DNA of 64,000 bases from the NCBI GenBank assembly GCA_038380435.1, contig JAWZYU010000017.1, positions 20,521,283 through 20,585,282 of the forward strand. Direction: 5' to 3'. Of the stretch, positions 32,051 to 43,424 are shown in pieces. The position numbers and the translations under genes are program-made. This stretch comes from Ryuthela nishihirai (Eukaryota; Arthropoda; Arachnida; Araneae; Heptathelidae). The notes beneath the pieces are model-generated. The model had not been told where the DNA came from. It saw only the letters and a list, made by a program, of their open reading frames with translations, and did not search any database. Positions within the stretch are counted from its first letter, which is position 1. The number at the start of each line of letters is the position of its first letter.

Positions 32051-32252
32051 GGTTTACTAAATAAATACTTTTAATATCTAAACAATATTATTTCATCTTT
32101 TCACTAAAACAGTTAAGGGATTTGATCAAATCACTTACTTTCTTCAGGGAAATCACCCCACAGAGTTGTTATTTTAACATCTTCCGTGAATTGATCATAT
32201 ACCTTAGGGATTTGATCAAATCACTATTTTTATCATCTCCCTGCGACATATA

Positions 32253-33639
32253 TATATCTATATGCCAAAGAATTATTTTCCCCTAACCGAGCTCGGACTT
32301 TGTAAATGATCCGGGCTCAAGCTCGAAAATTTGAGTCCGAACTCATCTCTAGTTTGCAGATTTAAGTCCCCTCTTTATTAACGTTGAAATCTCTCATTCT
32401 TCTCAGCTGACCTTTGATGAAGAAGAAAACAAAAGATTGCAACTCCTCGTATTGAGCATTATGTATTGTTTCGTTGATGAAGTTTATTCATTACACGCAA
32501 TTTCATTATTTTCCCCTTCAAGTAAACAGATGCTCTCCGAGTTTTATATTTGAAATTAATCCTTGCATAACTTGCAAGAATAAAAAAGAATAAAAATCTG
32601 TCTAAAATAGTTTTGTATGTTAAAAGAGTATAATAAATATAGTGATCTCAAAGAGAGAGCCCTTTGCTCCTAGCGAATACATTTCCTAAACTCTACTGTA
32701 TAGAGTATATGCTCTGAAAAATATTTATGTACGTCCATTAAAATGAAGTTTACCTTTCTGGTAATCTTTCATTTTAGAGTATGTATATTACGGGCGAAGG
32801 CAGAGTTTGCCCAAAGCTGTCTGAAAGGAAATCCTGATGTCACGTGATTGGCATGGCTAATTACGTCAGAAGCGGGGGCCGTGCATCGCATCATAGCTTT
32901 ATTCAGCGGATCTGATTCGTTTCAAATTCATGTGCGCGTTATTTATATAATTTCATTTCCTTTACTGAATTGAATCAAATATCAATTATAAAAGCAAATT
33001 ATCATAAATGCGGAGAAGCATTTCATTCTTGCAGGAAATATTTTCACTGAAATAAAAAAACCCTAATTTCTCGATGTCAGAAATATTTATTAAATACATT
33101 ATTTAAACATAGTTGCACATATTTTTTATTAATTATATTTAATTGTAAACGGTATTACAAGAAAGCAGAATTCATCTGAATTTTAAAGCAAAATTTTATT
33201 GATTTTTTTTTTAATTTGTAAAACATTTTTGTAACAAAATATGAGTTACATTTGCAAACATATTGGAAGAGATAAATATCTATTCTCAGGTTAACTACTT
33301 CGTATAGGGTTTAATATTGATAAATAGCACATACACAGTCTGTCACTAAAAGTATGGTTATATTTCACATAATGTATGTTCTAAGAAGAAATCTACTGAG
33401 ATCAGAATTCATTCACAGCTGACCAAATCATCAGTGCAATTCTATTATTTTATTATTAAGACTAGAATTATTTTCTTAATAAGATTTAAATCATCAGTAT
33501 CACATAATTGAAATAAATCGCAATACAAACACCAAAACGAAAGACTTATTTAATAAACATATTGACATAAAAATATAATACAAATATTACTTTGAATCAT
33601 TTATGGCTAAATATTTTGATTACACATATATCCAATGAA
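32253..33639. other. AT-rich intronic sequence, nothing recognised
   Basis: A GC-richer patch near 32800-32900 includes GATGTCACGTGATTGGC but no gene or element end I can name. Confidence 0.4.
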
Positions 33640-34330
33640 AAAAGTAAATATTTTAAATCCACATCAAATATGCCAATGATAACTCGATCATACTGTAAGG
33701 TTAAAAAAATGGTTTGTGACAATTAATGTCTATCATTGAGACATACCAGTAGACAAGTGAAAATTAAGCACAACATGTGAGCACTATGTTATTGTCTTAC
33801 ATAATTTGTAAGAGACATAAAAAAATTACAGCTTTCAGGGCAACATTGAAGAGTGTTCCATAATGACTAGAAATATAAACCATTCAGCTTGTTAAGGAAA
33901 ATAACATTCAATACCATACACTGATGATAGTAACTACAAGACAAATAAATATTTGAAATCCACATCAAATATGCCAATAATAACTAAATCATATTGTATG
34001 CTTAAAAAAAGTTTGTGACAGCCAATGCCTATCATTGACACATACCAGTAGAGCAGTGAAATTTCAAAGAATGAATAAGCAGTATGTTATTGTCTCACTG
34101 AAGCTTATACCATAATACATATAAAAAATAGTTACAGAATTCAGTGCAGCATCCAGGAGTGTTTCATAATCATAAGAAATATAACCCATGCAGCTTATTA
34201 TTAAGCAAAATGGTAAAATTAGCTACCTCATACTCTAATGTAATGTTGAAATATACATTAAATATACCAATTTTAATCTAATAATATATGCTTTAAAAAG
34301 TAGTTTGCAATAACCTTTATTGATGACTGT

Positions 34331-34376
34331 CAGACCTCTGTGGCAAGCAGCTGCTTGAGGGGGTATTTTTTTTTTA
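34331..34376 (+). mobile_element. SINE2 3' end fragment
   Basis: CTGTCAGACCTCTGTGGCAA, CAGCTGCTTGAGGGGGTATT and a T tail; a 5'-truncated copy. Confidence 0.75.
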
Positions 34377-34419
34377 GTAGAGCAGGGAAATTTCAGTAAA
34401 AGAAATATTTGAGCACTAG

Positions 34420-34455
34420 CAGCTGCTTGAGGGGGTATTTATTTTTATTTTTATT
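34420..34455 (+). mobile_element. SINE2 3' end fragment
   Basis: Only AGCAGCTGCTTGAGGGGGTA and TTTATTTTTA remain, a very short 5'-truncated copy. Confidence 0.65.
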
Positions 34456-34620
34456 TATATTATTGCCATACTGAAACTTATACCATAATACATTGGCATA
34501 TAACAAAATAGTTACAGAATTCAGCGTAACATCCAAGAGTATTTCATAATCACAAGAAATATAACCCACACAGTTTATCATTAAGAAAAATGGTAGCATT
34601 GGATAGCATATACTGAGGTT

Positions 34621-35432
34621 TAATATCTGAGAATGTGTAAGGCATATATATAATTCCTTAATGGTGTACAAAATCATACGAAGCTGGAGATTGCATAAAC
34701 AATGTGTAGGCAAATAGCACCATCATATTGGAAGAATATGCATAATGATATGATGGTACATTAAATACATTTAACTGTTGGATGATAAAAGAAATAGAAT
34801 TAATTTTATGCACTCTCTAAATTGAAATGTCTTTCAAATAGTTTAAATTTCGGTTAATGCAGTAACAACTGAAGTTTGCTGTGGTTTGAAAAAGGTTTTT
34901 AACAACTGAGCTTATGGTAAAAATGTAATGATTAAAATATATAATATTATTGAAAGCTCCATTTTTATTCATCACATGTAGATGAAGCATTTCATTTCGA
35001 GATTTGAAACAATATGTAAACATCACATTTTTACAAATTTTAATTTTGGGAATTTCAGCATTATCAATATAAGGAGTATATGATAAATTATTACTTGTAA
35101 GAACGTACGCTTTTACCTGAGATGGAAGTTTTTCATTTTCTAGTAAAATAAACTCCACATTATTGGCGTTTTTGACACAAATCCAATTACTCCTTTCTGG
35201 GAATAAAATCTTTCCGTAGTATTTATTTTCACCCTAGCTGTATTGCAACATCGTCTTTTTAACGTAACCTTTGCATATAGCGATCCACCATAATTAGAAC
35301 AGCTAACACTTAAGAGTCGTGATGACTTATAATGATTACTTATTATATATTAAACAAAGGTAATCCTTAATAAGAATAGCGATTTGCTCTGCACAGTAGC
35401 AGCAGCAGAAACGTGTTTCGTGCGCTAACAGC
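34621..35432. other. AT-rich intronic sequence, nothing recognised
   Basis: The minus ORFs at 34393-34713 and 34817-35158 are AT-rich and have no recognisable domain; the first overlaps the tandem repeat. Confidence 0.35.
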
Positions 35433-35763
35433 CTCTGATAGGCTCCGGTGGCACAATCCAAATCACGTCCCAGGTTAGATCCCCAACTGTGCGTGCGATG
35501 AGATTTTTCCCGCTAATTCCTGTTCTGCTCTCGTTAAGAAAAATGACACCGATGGATTTAGAAAAACCGTCGTCCTTCGAATATGACGTTAAGCCATGCG
35601 CAGAAAAGCCATACCTTGTGCACATTAAAAAGAACACGCTGTATGATCTTGACGAGAGACTTCAGACAGCTGTCCAGTGAATTTTATTCTTCACTCTTCT
35701 TTGAGCCCTTGTGATCTGTCCATTGGATGTACAAAAGTGCCGCTCAGAGGTAAAGCAATCCAC
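35433..35763 (+). mobile_element. Old SINE1 copy
   Basis: The head is nearly lost. The core (AATATGACGTTAAGCCATG and GTGCACATTAAAAAGAACAC) and end (GTGCCGCTCAGAGGTAAAGC) are clear. Confidence 0.8.
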
Positions 35764-36563
35764 GTTACATTCAGTTATTATAAAGACACAATTGTTAAGT
35801 CTTCTGAAATTTTTAATTATGAGAAGACTTCTGAAAAACGTAATTATGAGACTGCATTTTGTGTTGGTTAATGAGCTAAGCATTTGAGAAAGTTTGTTCA
35901 GTGTTATGTTGTATTCTATCGATGTGCAACGAGAAAGGATATTACATCAGATATGTTCTAAATGCATACTCTTCCGAGTACGTCACCTAACATTTTTACT
36001 ATTAGTCGACAAATAGCGAAAATTTGGATTAGTGCATTACTGTCAGTCTTAATCGTGTTTTTGCGAAATAGGTTGAAAAAAGCATTTTTTTTTCCGACTT
36101 GTACGGCCCAACTTGTCTGGAAAATCTGACGGAGCCTGTGATTATAATACTTCCCATAGAAAGTCTACAGAAGGCGAAACCAACGGTGAGAGAGTTACGA
36201 AACGCTGGATTTTTAGCGCATTAAGTCAGCTTTCATTCGCTCTGAATATTCTTGTATTACTCGTTTTGTTTCTCATTTGGTGACCTACTACATTCATCTT
36301 TTTTGAAAGCAACGGCTGTTTTTAATTAATGCAGACAATATAAAGGAATAAAAATGGGCACAATGTATTTTGTCCCCACATCGTTTTTTTTTGTTGTGTT
36401 ATCTATTTGCTAGTGTGAATGATTTATTTGGGCCATGAAATTTAAGAGTTTTCAAACTTCTCTGAAGTTCTACAACAATGGTTTGTAGCCTTTGGTTTTG
36501 AGTACGAGCTTAACACTGTCAAGGTCTTCAAGCGTATTATGTAATGTGTGCAGAATATGGGTT
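35764..36563. other. Intronic sequence, nothing recognised
   Basis: Plain AT-rich sequence. Confidence 0.4.
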
Positions 36564-36575
36564 CCTGCATGTAGT

Positions 36576-36869
36576 CTCCGCAAAACTCCCCGCCTTGCCC
36601 ACGGTCAGTAGGGGACACCGATGGGTTTGGAAAGGCCGCCGTCCGTCGGATGTCACGTTAAACGTGGCCCCGTATGCGGGAGAGCCATACCTTGTGCACG
36701 TTAAAGAACACGCTGGAAGGCCTTGACGTGAGACTACCATCTGTCTCCCAACAGCTGTTCTGGTGGGTCCCCTCCCCCCAACCTTCTCTGAACCTTCGGG
36801 GTCCTTGTGACCTGGCCATTTAGCCGATGGTGAGCAAAAAAAGTGCCGCTCAGAGGTAAAACAACCCAA
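36576..36869 (+). mobile_element. SINE1 copy, 5' truncated (no tRNA-like head)
   Basis: Starts CTCCGCAAAACTCCCCGCC and ends AAACAACCCAA. A perfect 12-bp target duplication, CCTGCATGTAGT, is at 36564-36575 and 36870-36881. The truncated end has a clean duplication, so truncation happened during retroposition. Confidence 0.9.
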
Positions 36870-36984
36870 CCTGCATGTAGTGCATTTCAACATTCGTTAT
36901 ACCATGCAGCGACTTTTATTTTCCTCAGAAATATTAGTAAAAGGGATATATTCAGCAGTTTTGTAAGGTTCTTAACTGTAAAAT

Positions 36985-37188
36985 AATAAAAATAAATACT
37001 CCCTCAAGCAGCTGCTTGCCACAGAGGTCTGACAGGAGCCTGTCAGTTTATATGCCAGAGTAGAAGGTCTGAGAGGATGGCAGGACCTCAGCAGAAAAAA
37101 CGACACACACATCCATGCCTTACCCAGGGCTCGAACCCAGGTCCCTTAGATCAGTAACCAAGCGTGCTAACCACTCGGCCATGGGACA
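36985..37188 (-). mobile_element. SINE2 copy, reversed
   Basis: Begins with the tail (AAATACTCCCTCAAGCAGC) and ends with the head (CTAACCACTCGGCCATGGGA). Near full length. Confidence 0.88.
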
Positions 37189-37715
37189 GTAGACGTTATT
37201 ATTCTTCAAATGCTTTAATGAAAATGATTGGCTTTATAACAACAATCATCGTATTGATAACCAGTGGCGAGATTACATCATCGGTTCTCTGGTGCAAAAT
37301 ATTCGAGAGGACTCCTGTATTTTGGGGGGGGGGGGTTGCCCCCAATGGCCCCGCAAATTTCACCACCTGCACCAATGGTAATTTCGTTTCTCTTGATAAC
37401 CATACAGGTGGCGCGATTATAAAGTTCGTACACCAGTGGTGTAGGCGAACGATTAACATGGCCTGATAACTTAAGCGTGCAGACGCGCTGCCATAAATAT
37501 GTTTTTTGTTGCAAATAGAAACAATTTATTCCGCAAATGTTTTAGAATCTGATCTCTTTAATTTTGAATAGCATTACATTGTATTCAAGATAACCATACA
37601 CAAACATTGTCTATTACAAAAATTTTCAAGCTTCTTTCATTGCGGCCCAAATAAATCAAAGAATAACATTTTCTGAGGCCCTCACAGATCCTGAAAAAAT
37701 CACAGTGAGAACATA
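37189..37715. other. Intronic sequence with a G run; nothing firmly recognised
   Basis: A G10-type run lies near 37324-37336. CACCTGCACCAATGGTAATTTCG and a related ACCAGTGGTG-type sequence recur loosely, suggesting an old inverted repeat, but I cannot define an element. Confidence 0.3.
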
Positions 37716-37842
37716 AGTAGATTACCCCTGAAGCAGTAGCAAGTCACAAAGGTCTGACAGAAGTTTATCAATTTAATAAGCCATAGAGAAAATCTGCGAG
37801 ATATGCAAGACCGGAGCAGAAAGACGGCATAGGAAAAAACTC
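37716..37842 (-). mobile_element. Diverged SINE2-like fragment, reversed
   Basis: CCCCTGAAGCAGTAGCAAG, AAAGGTCTGACAGAAG, TTTAATAAGCC and ACCGGAGCAGAAAGACGGC follow reversed SINE2 order, at low identity. Confidence 0.45.
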
Positions 37843-38645
37843 CATGTTTGCATATTATGCTGCTGATTTAGCTCTTTTGGCAAACGATGTTGATGAGATG
37901 AACTCTTTGATTAGAGCTGTTGATGAGACTGGTAGTAGAGTCGGTTTGGTTATAAACAGAGAGAAAACTAAAGTGATGAAAATTGGTCAGGCAGGCTGTG
38001 ATTCAGTTAATCTGAATGGTTGCAATCTTGAACAGGTGTCACAGTTTAATTATCTTGGGAGCTATGTAACAGATACCGGTGACGTGTGACATAAGATTAA
38101 CAGACAAATAGGGATTGCTGCCGGGACTTTTAAGAATCTATGAAGAGTGGAGAAATAGGCGTATACACCTAAAGACTAAAATTATACTGTATTATAGTTT
38201 GGTTCTTTCTAGAGTTATTTATGGTAGTGAAATTTCTACACTTTGTAAACAAGATAGCATCAAAGTTGATGTATTTGATTCTAGATGCTTACGCAGTATC
38301 TTGGACATTAAGTGGTTCAACTTTGTAAGTAATGACGAGGTCGGTCAAAGGAGTTAGCAACCTCCTTTGAGCAGCATATTGTGGAGAGAGAGAGATTCCA
38401 TTGGTTTGGCCATGTTGCCCATATGCATAACTATGGATTAGTGAATAGGATTATGAACAGTGTGCCTAAAGGCTTTAGAAAGAGGGGAAGACCTGGATAC
38501 GATGGACAGACGATGCCAAACAGGATCTTGTTAAAATTTGTTTACAGTGGTCAGATGCAACAGATATAGCTCAGGACAGATGTGCGTGGAGAACTAAATT
38601 GCACGGTCTGGTTGGACCTCCGAAGCCCATTGCTACTTGAAGATG
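37843..38645 (+). pseudogene. RTE reverse transcriptase 3' part, broken
   Basis: A 5'-truncated copy. The first open stretch (37844-38089) has AYYAADLALLANDVDEM, where YADD is YAAD, then NREKTKVMKIGQAG and FNYLGSYVTDTGDV, and meets a stop at 38087. Frames then change: IIPYYSLVLSRVIYGSE-type thumb sequence near 38180-38250, then RFHWFGHVAHMHNYG and NSVPKGFRKRGRPG to 38569. It ends in GATGGTGATGATGATT, like RTE 3' ends with a short TGA/GAT repeat. It belongs to the family of the minus copy at 48005-51700. Confidence 0.8.
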
Positions 38646-39945
38646 GTGATGATGATTTTTGACAGAGCCATAAGTTAGTAAAAAAGCGTTTTATGAGTTT
38701 AAATGAGATCACTGACAAATTCGTCGCTCTGCATCAAAAAACTTGAAAAGCAGTAAGTGATAGGGGTAAACAAAGTTGCAGAGGTATCCAACAGCGGATA
38801 TTAATCCAACTTAGTCTTCATTGGATGTTCAGCTTCTATAATTTAGGGAAATAGCTGGAAGTAGCAAAAAATCTACCATAACGGAAATGCCTAATTTATT
38901 GATTATCCAAATCTCTTATTTCAGCTTTTCAGATGTATATTCTTGCCGCTTGCTCTTTTTAATCTACCGGTAATTGTAGGTGATTGAACGGGACGCTCAA
39001 TATTCAAATTGAAATTGAGAGAAAAATTATCTCACAAATAAAATGATTATAAAAGATATCAGATTTGCCTGTTTAAAAGGAAATATTAAGACGATTATTA
39101 AAACGTTTGCAGAAATGAAAATAAGGATCAGAATCTAGGCTGAGCTTAGGACGGTAGCGGTACCAGGAGATCATCGACTCCTCCGAAATCCGGTAATGGC
39201 AAACTTGTCTACTTCCTTTGAAATCCAAAAATGTTGACTTTGTATAAATTAATTTTAGCCCCATATTTTATGTCGACACTAAAAATGGATTAAAAAAACT
39301 ATAAAATCTTATTCCATATAGAATATAATTTTAACCTTTCCTGTCCAGTGGAATGTTTTAGTAATTTGGAAACCCTACTCAAGTATCATTCTCAGAGCCC
39401 CCAAACAAACTAAATTCTCGGACCCCCTTCTCCAGAAACTAAATTCTCGAAACCCCTCCCCCCCTTCCCTCTAGAAAATCCTGGATAATTGCCTGATTCA
39501 GTTGGTCCTTGTGGTATATAAATTTGCGTAATGAATTTCATTATATAAAATCAGATATCGCCTATTTTACAAATAAAATATTTTGCTTATTGCTAGAGTG
39601 TCCAAGCATTAAGAAATCGTATTTCAATAAAACACGTACAGAATGATGTGTTCTGAATGGTATATTTATTGTGAGTACACTATTTTGATTTGCTCCTAAT
39701 GCTTTTGAAGTTTTTTTTTTATCAGAAAACGCAGATGTTCATTCACAGTAATCTTTATTTAATAAGTCAGTAAACATTTCCAAACAAATTTAATTTTTAT
39801 TATGTATCTAAAGGAATATTCAATATAATCGATATTTATAGTATGTATCTTTGAGAATACCAAAAATATATCGGTGCTTCAGTAGTAATATCACAGGAGA
39901 TGACAAGATATTCATGAAATAGTTATATAAAATAAATTGTTTCAC
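38646..39945. other. Intronic sequence, nothing recognised
   Basis: A C-rich patch with two similar ACTAAATTCTCGRACCCC segments lies near 39410-39460. No gene found. Confidence 0.4.
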
Positions 39946-39951
39946 CCTGGG

Positions 39952-40028
39952 TGGGATTCGAACCCACGCTTCCCAGTTCCCCTTTTCGCCTCTTGGCATG
40001 TAACTGGGAAGCGTGAGTTTGAATCCCA
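39952..40028. repeat. Hairpin with tRNA T-arm-like arms (27 bp)
   Basis: The arm TGGGATTCGAACCCACGC with TTCCCAGTT (39952-39978) and its inverted copy (40002-40028) differ at two positions, with a 23-nt loop. Both carry a B-box-like GGTTCGAATCC or GTTTGAATCC. It looks like an inverted duplication of the 3' half of a tRNA or SINE head; no complete tRNA cloverleaf is present. Confidence 0.7.
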
Positions 40029-40568
40029 TCACCGCAGAATTGAAATTTTTTCAGTTAACTTTTCGTATCAGTACTTATTTAACGGACGAATTGGTGCGGG
40101 AGCGAATACTTTTTTAACACAGACGTGAGTTCTGAATGGGTAAAATAGGCTAGACTAAATTCGAGGAAAATCATCCAATTATTCATTACAGGGTCAAATG
40201 AGAACTTTTATAAATCTAGGAAGGATTAAATCGCCGGTGGCCGTTTTCTAATTAACTTTTAAAAAGTGACTTTGGGGGCCAATAGGGGCATATTAAGGGG
40301 AAGGTTTGGAGTTTAACCCCCTCCCCCCTAATTGTATACGTTTCAAATTTATTTTGCATTCTTATGCTTTTGAAACATTTAGCAACTATTAGGCATTGAT
40401 GCCATATACAAATGGTTTTTATTTACTTATTAGTTGCTTGTTTTAATATTTATATATTGATTACTTATGTTTTAATCTTTTGATAAAATTAAATCCCCAC
40501 CTCCCCTCCCCCCGCCTCAAAAGAAAAAGATACGCTCCTGGGAGCCATAAAGAAATGTTGCGCAGAGT
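40029..40568. other. Intronic sequence, nothing recognised
   Basis: Includes C-rich and A-rich short runs near 40320 and 40500. Confidence 0.4.
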
Positions 40569-40582
40569 CCAAGCTGATGATG

Positions 40583-40966
40583 GGGGCGGGGGTGGCTCAG
40601 TCGGTAGCGCGCCAGGCTCGTAATCTGTAGTTCCCAGGTTCGAGTCCCAGCTGGGTCAGCGTTGAGATTTATCTCCGCAAAATTCCCCGCTCTGCCCACG
40701 GTCAGCAGGGGACACCGATGGGCTTGGAAAGGCCGCCGTCCGTCGGATGGGACGTTAAGCCGTGGCCCCGTGTGCGGGAGAGCCATACCCTGTGCACGTT
40801 AAAGAACACGCTGGATGGCCTTGACGGGAGGCTACCATCTGTCTCCCAACAGCTGTTCCAGTGGGTCCCCTCCCCCAACCTTCTCTGAGCCTTCGGGGTC
40901 CATGTGACCTGGTCATTTAGCCCATGGTGTGCAAAAAAGTGCCGCTCAGAGGTAAAACAACCCAAC
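40583..40966 (+). mobile_element. SINE1 copy, best-preserved (384 bp)
   Basis: A box GGTGGCTCAGTCGGTAGCGC, B box GGTTCGAGTCC, the full core, and end AAAACAACCCAA. A perfect 14-bp target duplication, CCAAGCTGATGATG, is at 40569-40582 and 40967-40980. Suitable as the family reference. Confidence 0.95.
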
Positions 40967-41162
40967 CCAAGCTGATGATGATACGCCCCTGATACCCAGT
41001 ATTTTGAAAAGGGCAGTTTGACTTCCAGCCAACGATGAGCTGCACAGAAGTGAGCGTAGCGCTTGAAATTTACCCGTGCTCAAAAGCGAAAATTATGCTC
41101 ATTTTATTCAAAAATGTTAGTCATCAAATACTAACTTGAAGCCCCAAAATAGATATGCCCCT

Positions 41163-41250
41163 AGCTAGACTATCTACTATGGCGTATTAAACTGACAGGC
41201 TCCTGTCAGACCTCTATGGGAAGCAGCTGCTTGAGGAAGTATTTAGTACA
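41163..41250 (+). mobile_element. SINE2 3' fragment
   Basis: CTACTATGGCGTATTAAACT, AGGCTCCTGTCAGACCTC and AGCAGCTGCTTGAGGAAGTA. Head missing. Confidence 0.75.
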
Positions 41251-41838
41251 TCATATCTGAATGGGTATTCAAAAGATTTCCTTCAGGCGTCAATTTAGTA
41301 ATAAGAGCAGAGAAACTTTCTTCGCACATATAAGTTATTGCAAAAGGGGCTAATAAAAGTATAGCTTTTCCACTCGGTGCTGGGTATTTATTTCTCAGTT
41401 TGATCCCAAAGTTAGCGGTTGTCATTTTTTTTATGCTTCAGTCTTAGATATTCATCTCTACGAAGTTGAGGTAATTTTTGATATATAAATAATACATTTG
41501 TTACTTTCATGAAAATCTTATATTATCAAACATGGCAAACCTAATTTATGGATAAGCAATGAAATGGCTAGGAAGATTCCATGCCCTGTGAGACAGCAAA
41601 GCTGTATTTTATCACTTTTCCCACTTCTTACATCTGGTTTTAGTCGGTTGGTTTATCTGTTATCAAAACCTCGTAACCGCTATAATATTGTGAAGAGGTG
41701 TGATCTTCATTTGTTACTAACAACTCTGCAGGCAGATATTGAAAAACTTCCAAGTTTGCATCAGCCACAATGCTCACACTGAATAAAGTGCCAGTTATCA
41801 GAATATATTTTGTTAGCAAATCTTATGCTGCTGCTATA
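41251..41838. other. Intronic sequence, nothing recognised
   Basis: Short ORFs on both strands have no recognisable domain. Confidence 0.4.
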
Positions 41839-41938
41839 CATCTGCTGAGGTTTTGCCTTCCTCACAGATCTTCTCTGTCACATTAAACTGACAGTCTCCT
41901 ATCAGACCTCTGTGGAAAGCAACTGCTTGAAGGGAGAT
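41839..41938 (+). mobile_element. SINE2 3' fragment
   Basis: CATCTGCTGAGGTTTTGCC, ACATTAAACTGACAGTCTCC and AGACCTCTGTGGAAAGCAAC; directly abuts the Tc1-like element at 41940. Confidence 0.7.
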
Positions 41939-41939
41939 A

Positions 41940-43424
41940 TACACTGGTTTCCATAAATTAAGGAAAAAAAGAAAAAAACGCGATAATTCGCCAAAAAATT
42001 GTGCGATCCTCACCAAATTTGTTCATGTAACCAGTAATGCCGAGTGAGCATGTCGTATGCAAATTAGTCTAGGTTGCATCAATTTGCATAATCGGATAGC
42101 GGCATAAAAACGGGTGTTTTGGAGTGGATCTTTTTTTGTGTTGTAAATGTGAGTAAGAAATTCGAAATAGCCATTTTGTAGGAATGACCTTGAGACATCA
42201 TTTGCCAATTGAACTGCGGTGGAGAGCTATTGGCCGGCTCAAAGCAGGCCAAAGTCAGTCAGATGTGGCACGATGGCTGAATGTGAGTCCTTCTGTGGTC
42301 CATAGATTGTGGAATCAGTTTCTTAGTACGGATTCCACGTTTTGGAGGTTTAGCTGAGGAAGGGCTAGAGTTACGACTGATATCTGCGATTAACAGCACG
42401 AAGGAAAGAGGCATGTACTCCCTCTCAGCTACAATCCTCTCTTGCAGCAGCCACTGGGAGGGTTGTATCAGCTTCTACTATTCTAGAAGGCTTCATAGAG
42501 GAGGTCTATACGCCAGAAAGAAGGCCAGTAATTTGTATACCCCTCACGTCACAGGAGAGAACGGTTGAATTGGGCATGCACGCATGTAACTGGACAGAAG
42601 AGCAATGGAGGTCCGTACTCATCACAGACGAGTCCAAATATTGTTGCAGAGTGATTCCAGACATTGTTTGATATGGAGAGAACGAGATACCCGCTATTAT
42701 CCCAGTAACATTCGTCAAAGAGACAGTTACGGCGGAGGTAGTGTGTGTTTTTGGGGTGGCATTTCCTTAGGTAGACGCATAGACCTCTGTGTGTTGACGA
42801 GTGGGAACCTCTGCTCAAAGTTATAGAGATGACATCCTGGACCCTTACGTACGTCCTTATGCTGGTGCAATAGGCGAAACATTCATCTTGCAAGACGATA
42901 ACGCTCGTCCACACAGAGGTCGACTAGTAGAATACCTTCAAGAGGAGACCATTATGCACATGGTGTTGCCAGCTCGATCTCCCGGCCTAAATCCGATTAA
43001 GCATGTGTGGGATGCTCTAGGGAGACGTGTTGCTGCCCCCAACCGTAACCATCGGGGTCACGCCTCAACCCGCCACCTGAAACAAAGGGGGAACTTATTA
43101 CTGCTTTAAAGGGACAATGGTCGTTACTCCCTACTGAGCTGATTCACAACATCATAAACAGCATGGAACATCGCTATCGTGCCTGCATTGCTGTAAGAGG
43201 TGACCACACTCCTTATTAAAGAACTTTGCCCATTGCATTCTGACACCACATTTTTGGACAAGTTCTTGTGTTATTTTTTGACGAAAAATATTTCTAGTGT
43301 GGAATATTTTATGCCATTCTGAATCAAAATCAGAAAGCTCTGCTCATGAATCAAAAAATCATTCATATAATTTTTTGTTTATCATAATTTTTCTGAGTTT
43401 TCTTTAATTTATGTAAACCATGTA
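41940..43424 (+). mobile_element. Tc1-like DNA transposon, 1.5 kb
   Basis: Inverted ends are TACACTGGTTTCCATAAATT with AAGGA at the left, and CTTTAATTTATGTAAACC with ATGTA at the right. TA lies at both ends. The interior holds the broken transposase at 42184-43219. It is a different lineage from the element at 23276. Confidence 0.85.
42184..43219 (+). pseudogene. Tc1-like transposase, broken by frameshifts
   Basis: Begins MTLRHHLPIELRWRAIGRLK, then an HTH (SQSDVARWLNVSPSVVHRLW). After frame changes near 42345-42480 come NWTEEQWRSVLITDESKYC (first catalytic Asp), YGGGSVCFWGGISLGRRIDL, FILQDDNARPHRGRLVEYLQ (second Asp), then SPGLNPIKHVWDALGRRV with Lys at the usual catalytic Glu. It ends AVRGDHTPY and a stop at 43217-43219. 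Length is typical at about 340 codons. Confidence 0.85.

Larger units (their letters stand above)
30976..32248 (+). mobile_element. DNA transposon with 161-bp terminal inverted repeats
   Basis: Arms 30976-31136 and 32088-32248 are near-perfect inverted repeats starting TGTCGCAGGGAGATGATGA and ending CATCTCCCTGCGACA. TATA at 30972-30975 and 32249-32252 is the probable 4-bp target duplication. Each arm holds palindromic GATTTGATCAAATC twice. TGT...ACA ends, a 4-bp duplication and long arms fit Ginger-type transposons, but no integrase-like transposase remains. The interior of about 950 bp contains a small ORF and two duplicated segments, so this copy is non-autonomous. Confidence 0.85.
33640..34620 (+). 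repeat. Three tandem, diverged units of about 300 bp
   Basis: Landmarks recur in order: AAATCCACATCAAATATGCC (33657, 33957; a variant near 34256), GTTTGTGACA, ACATACCAGTAGA, GTATGTTATTGTCT, CATAAAAAATTACAG or ATAGTTACAGAATTCAG, CATCCARGAGTRTTTCATAAT, AAATATAACCCA and AAAATGGTA. The third unit is split by two SINE2 3' pieces. Confidence 0.75.

Noticed and set aside
15410..34620. CRISPR-like interpretation of the repeated units
   Set aside because: Units are long and diverged with no short constant repeats and unique spacers, and the sequence is eukaryotic.
34817..35158. 113-codon minus ORF
   Set aside because: AT-rich, no domain or neighbouring support; probably chance in low-GC sequence.
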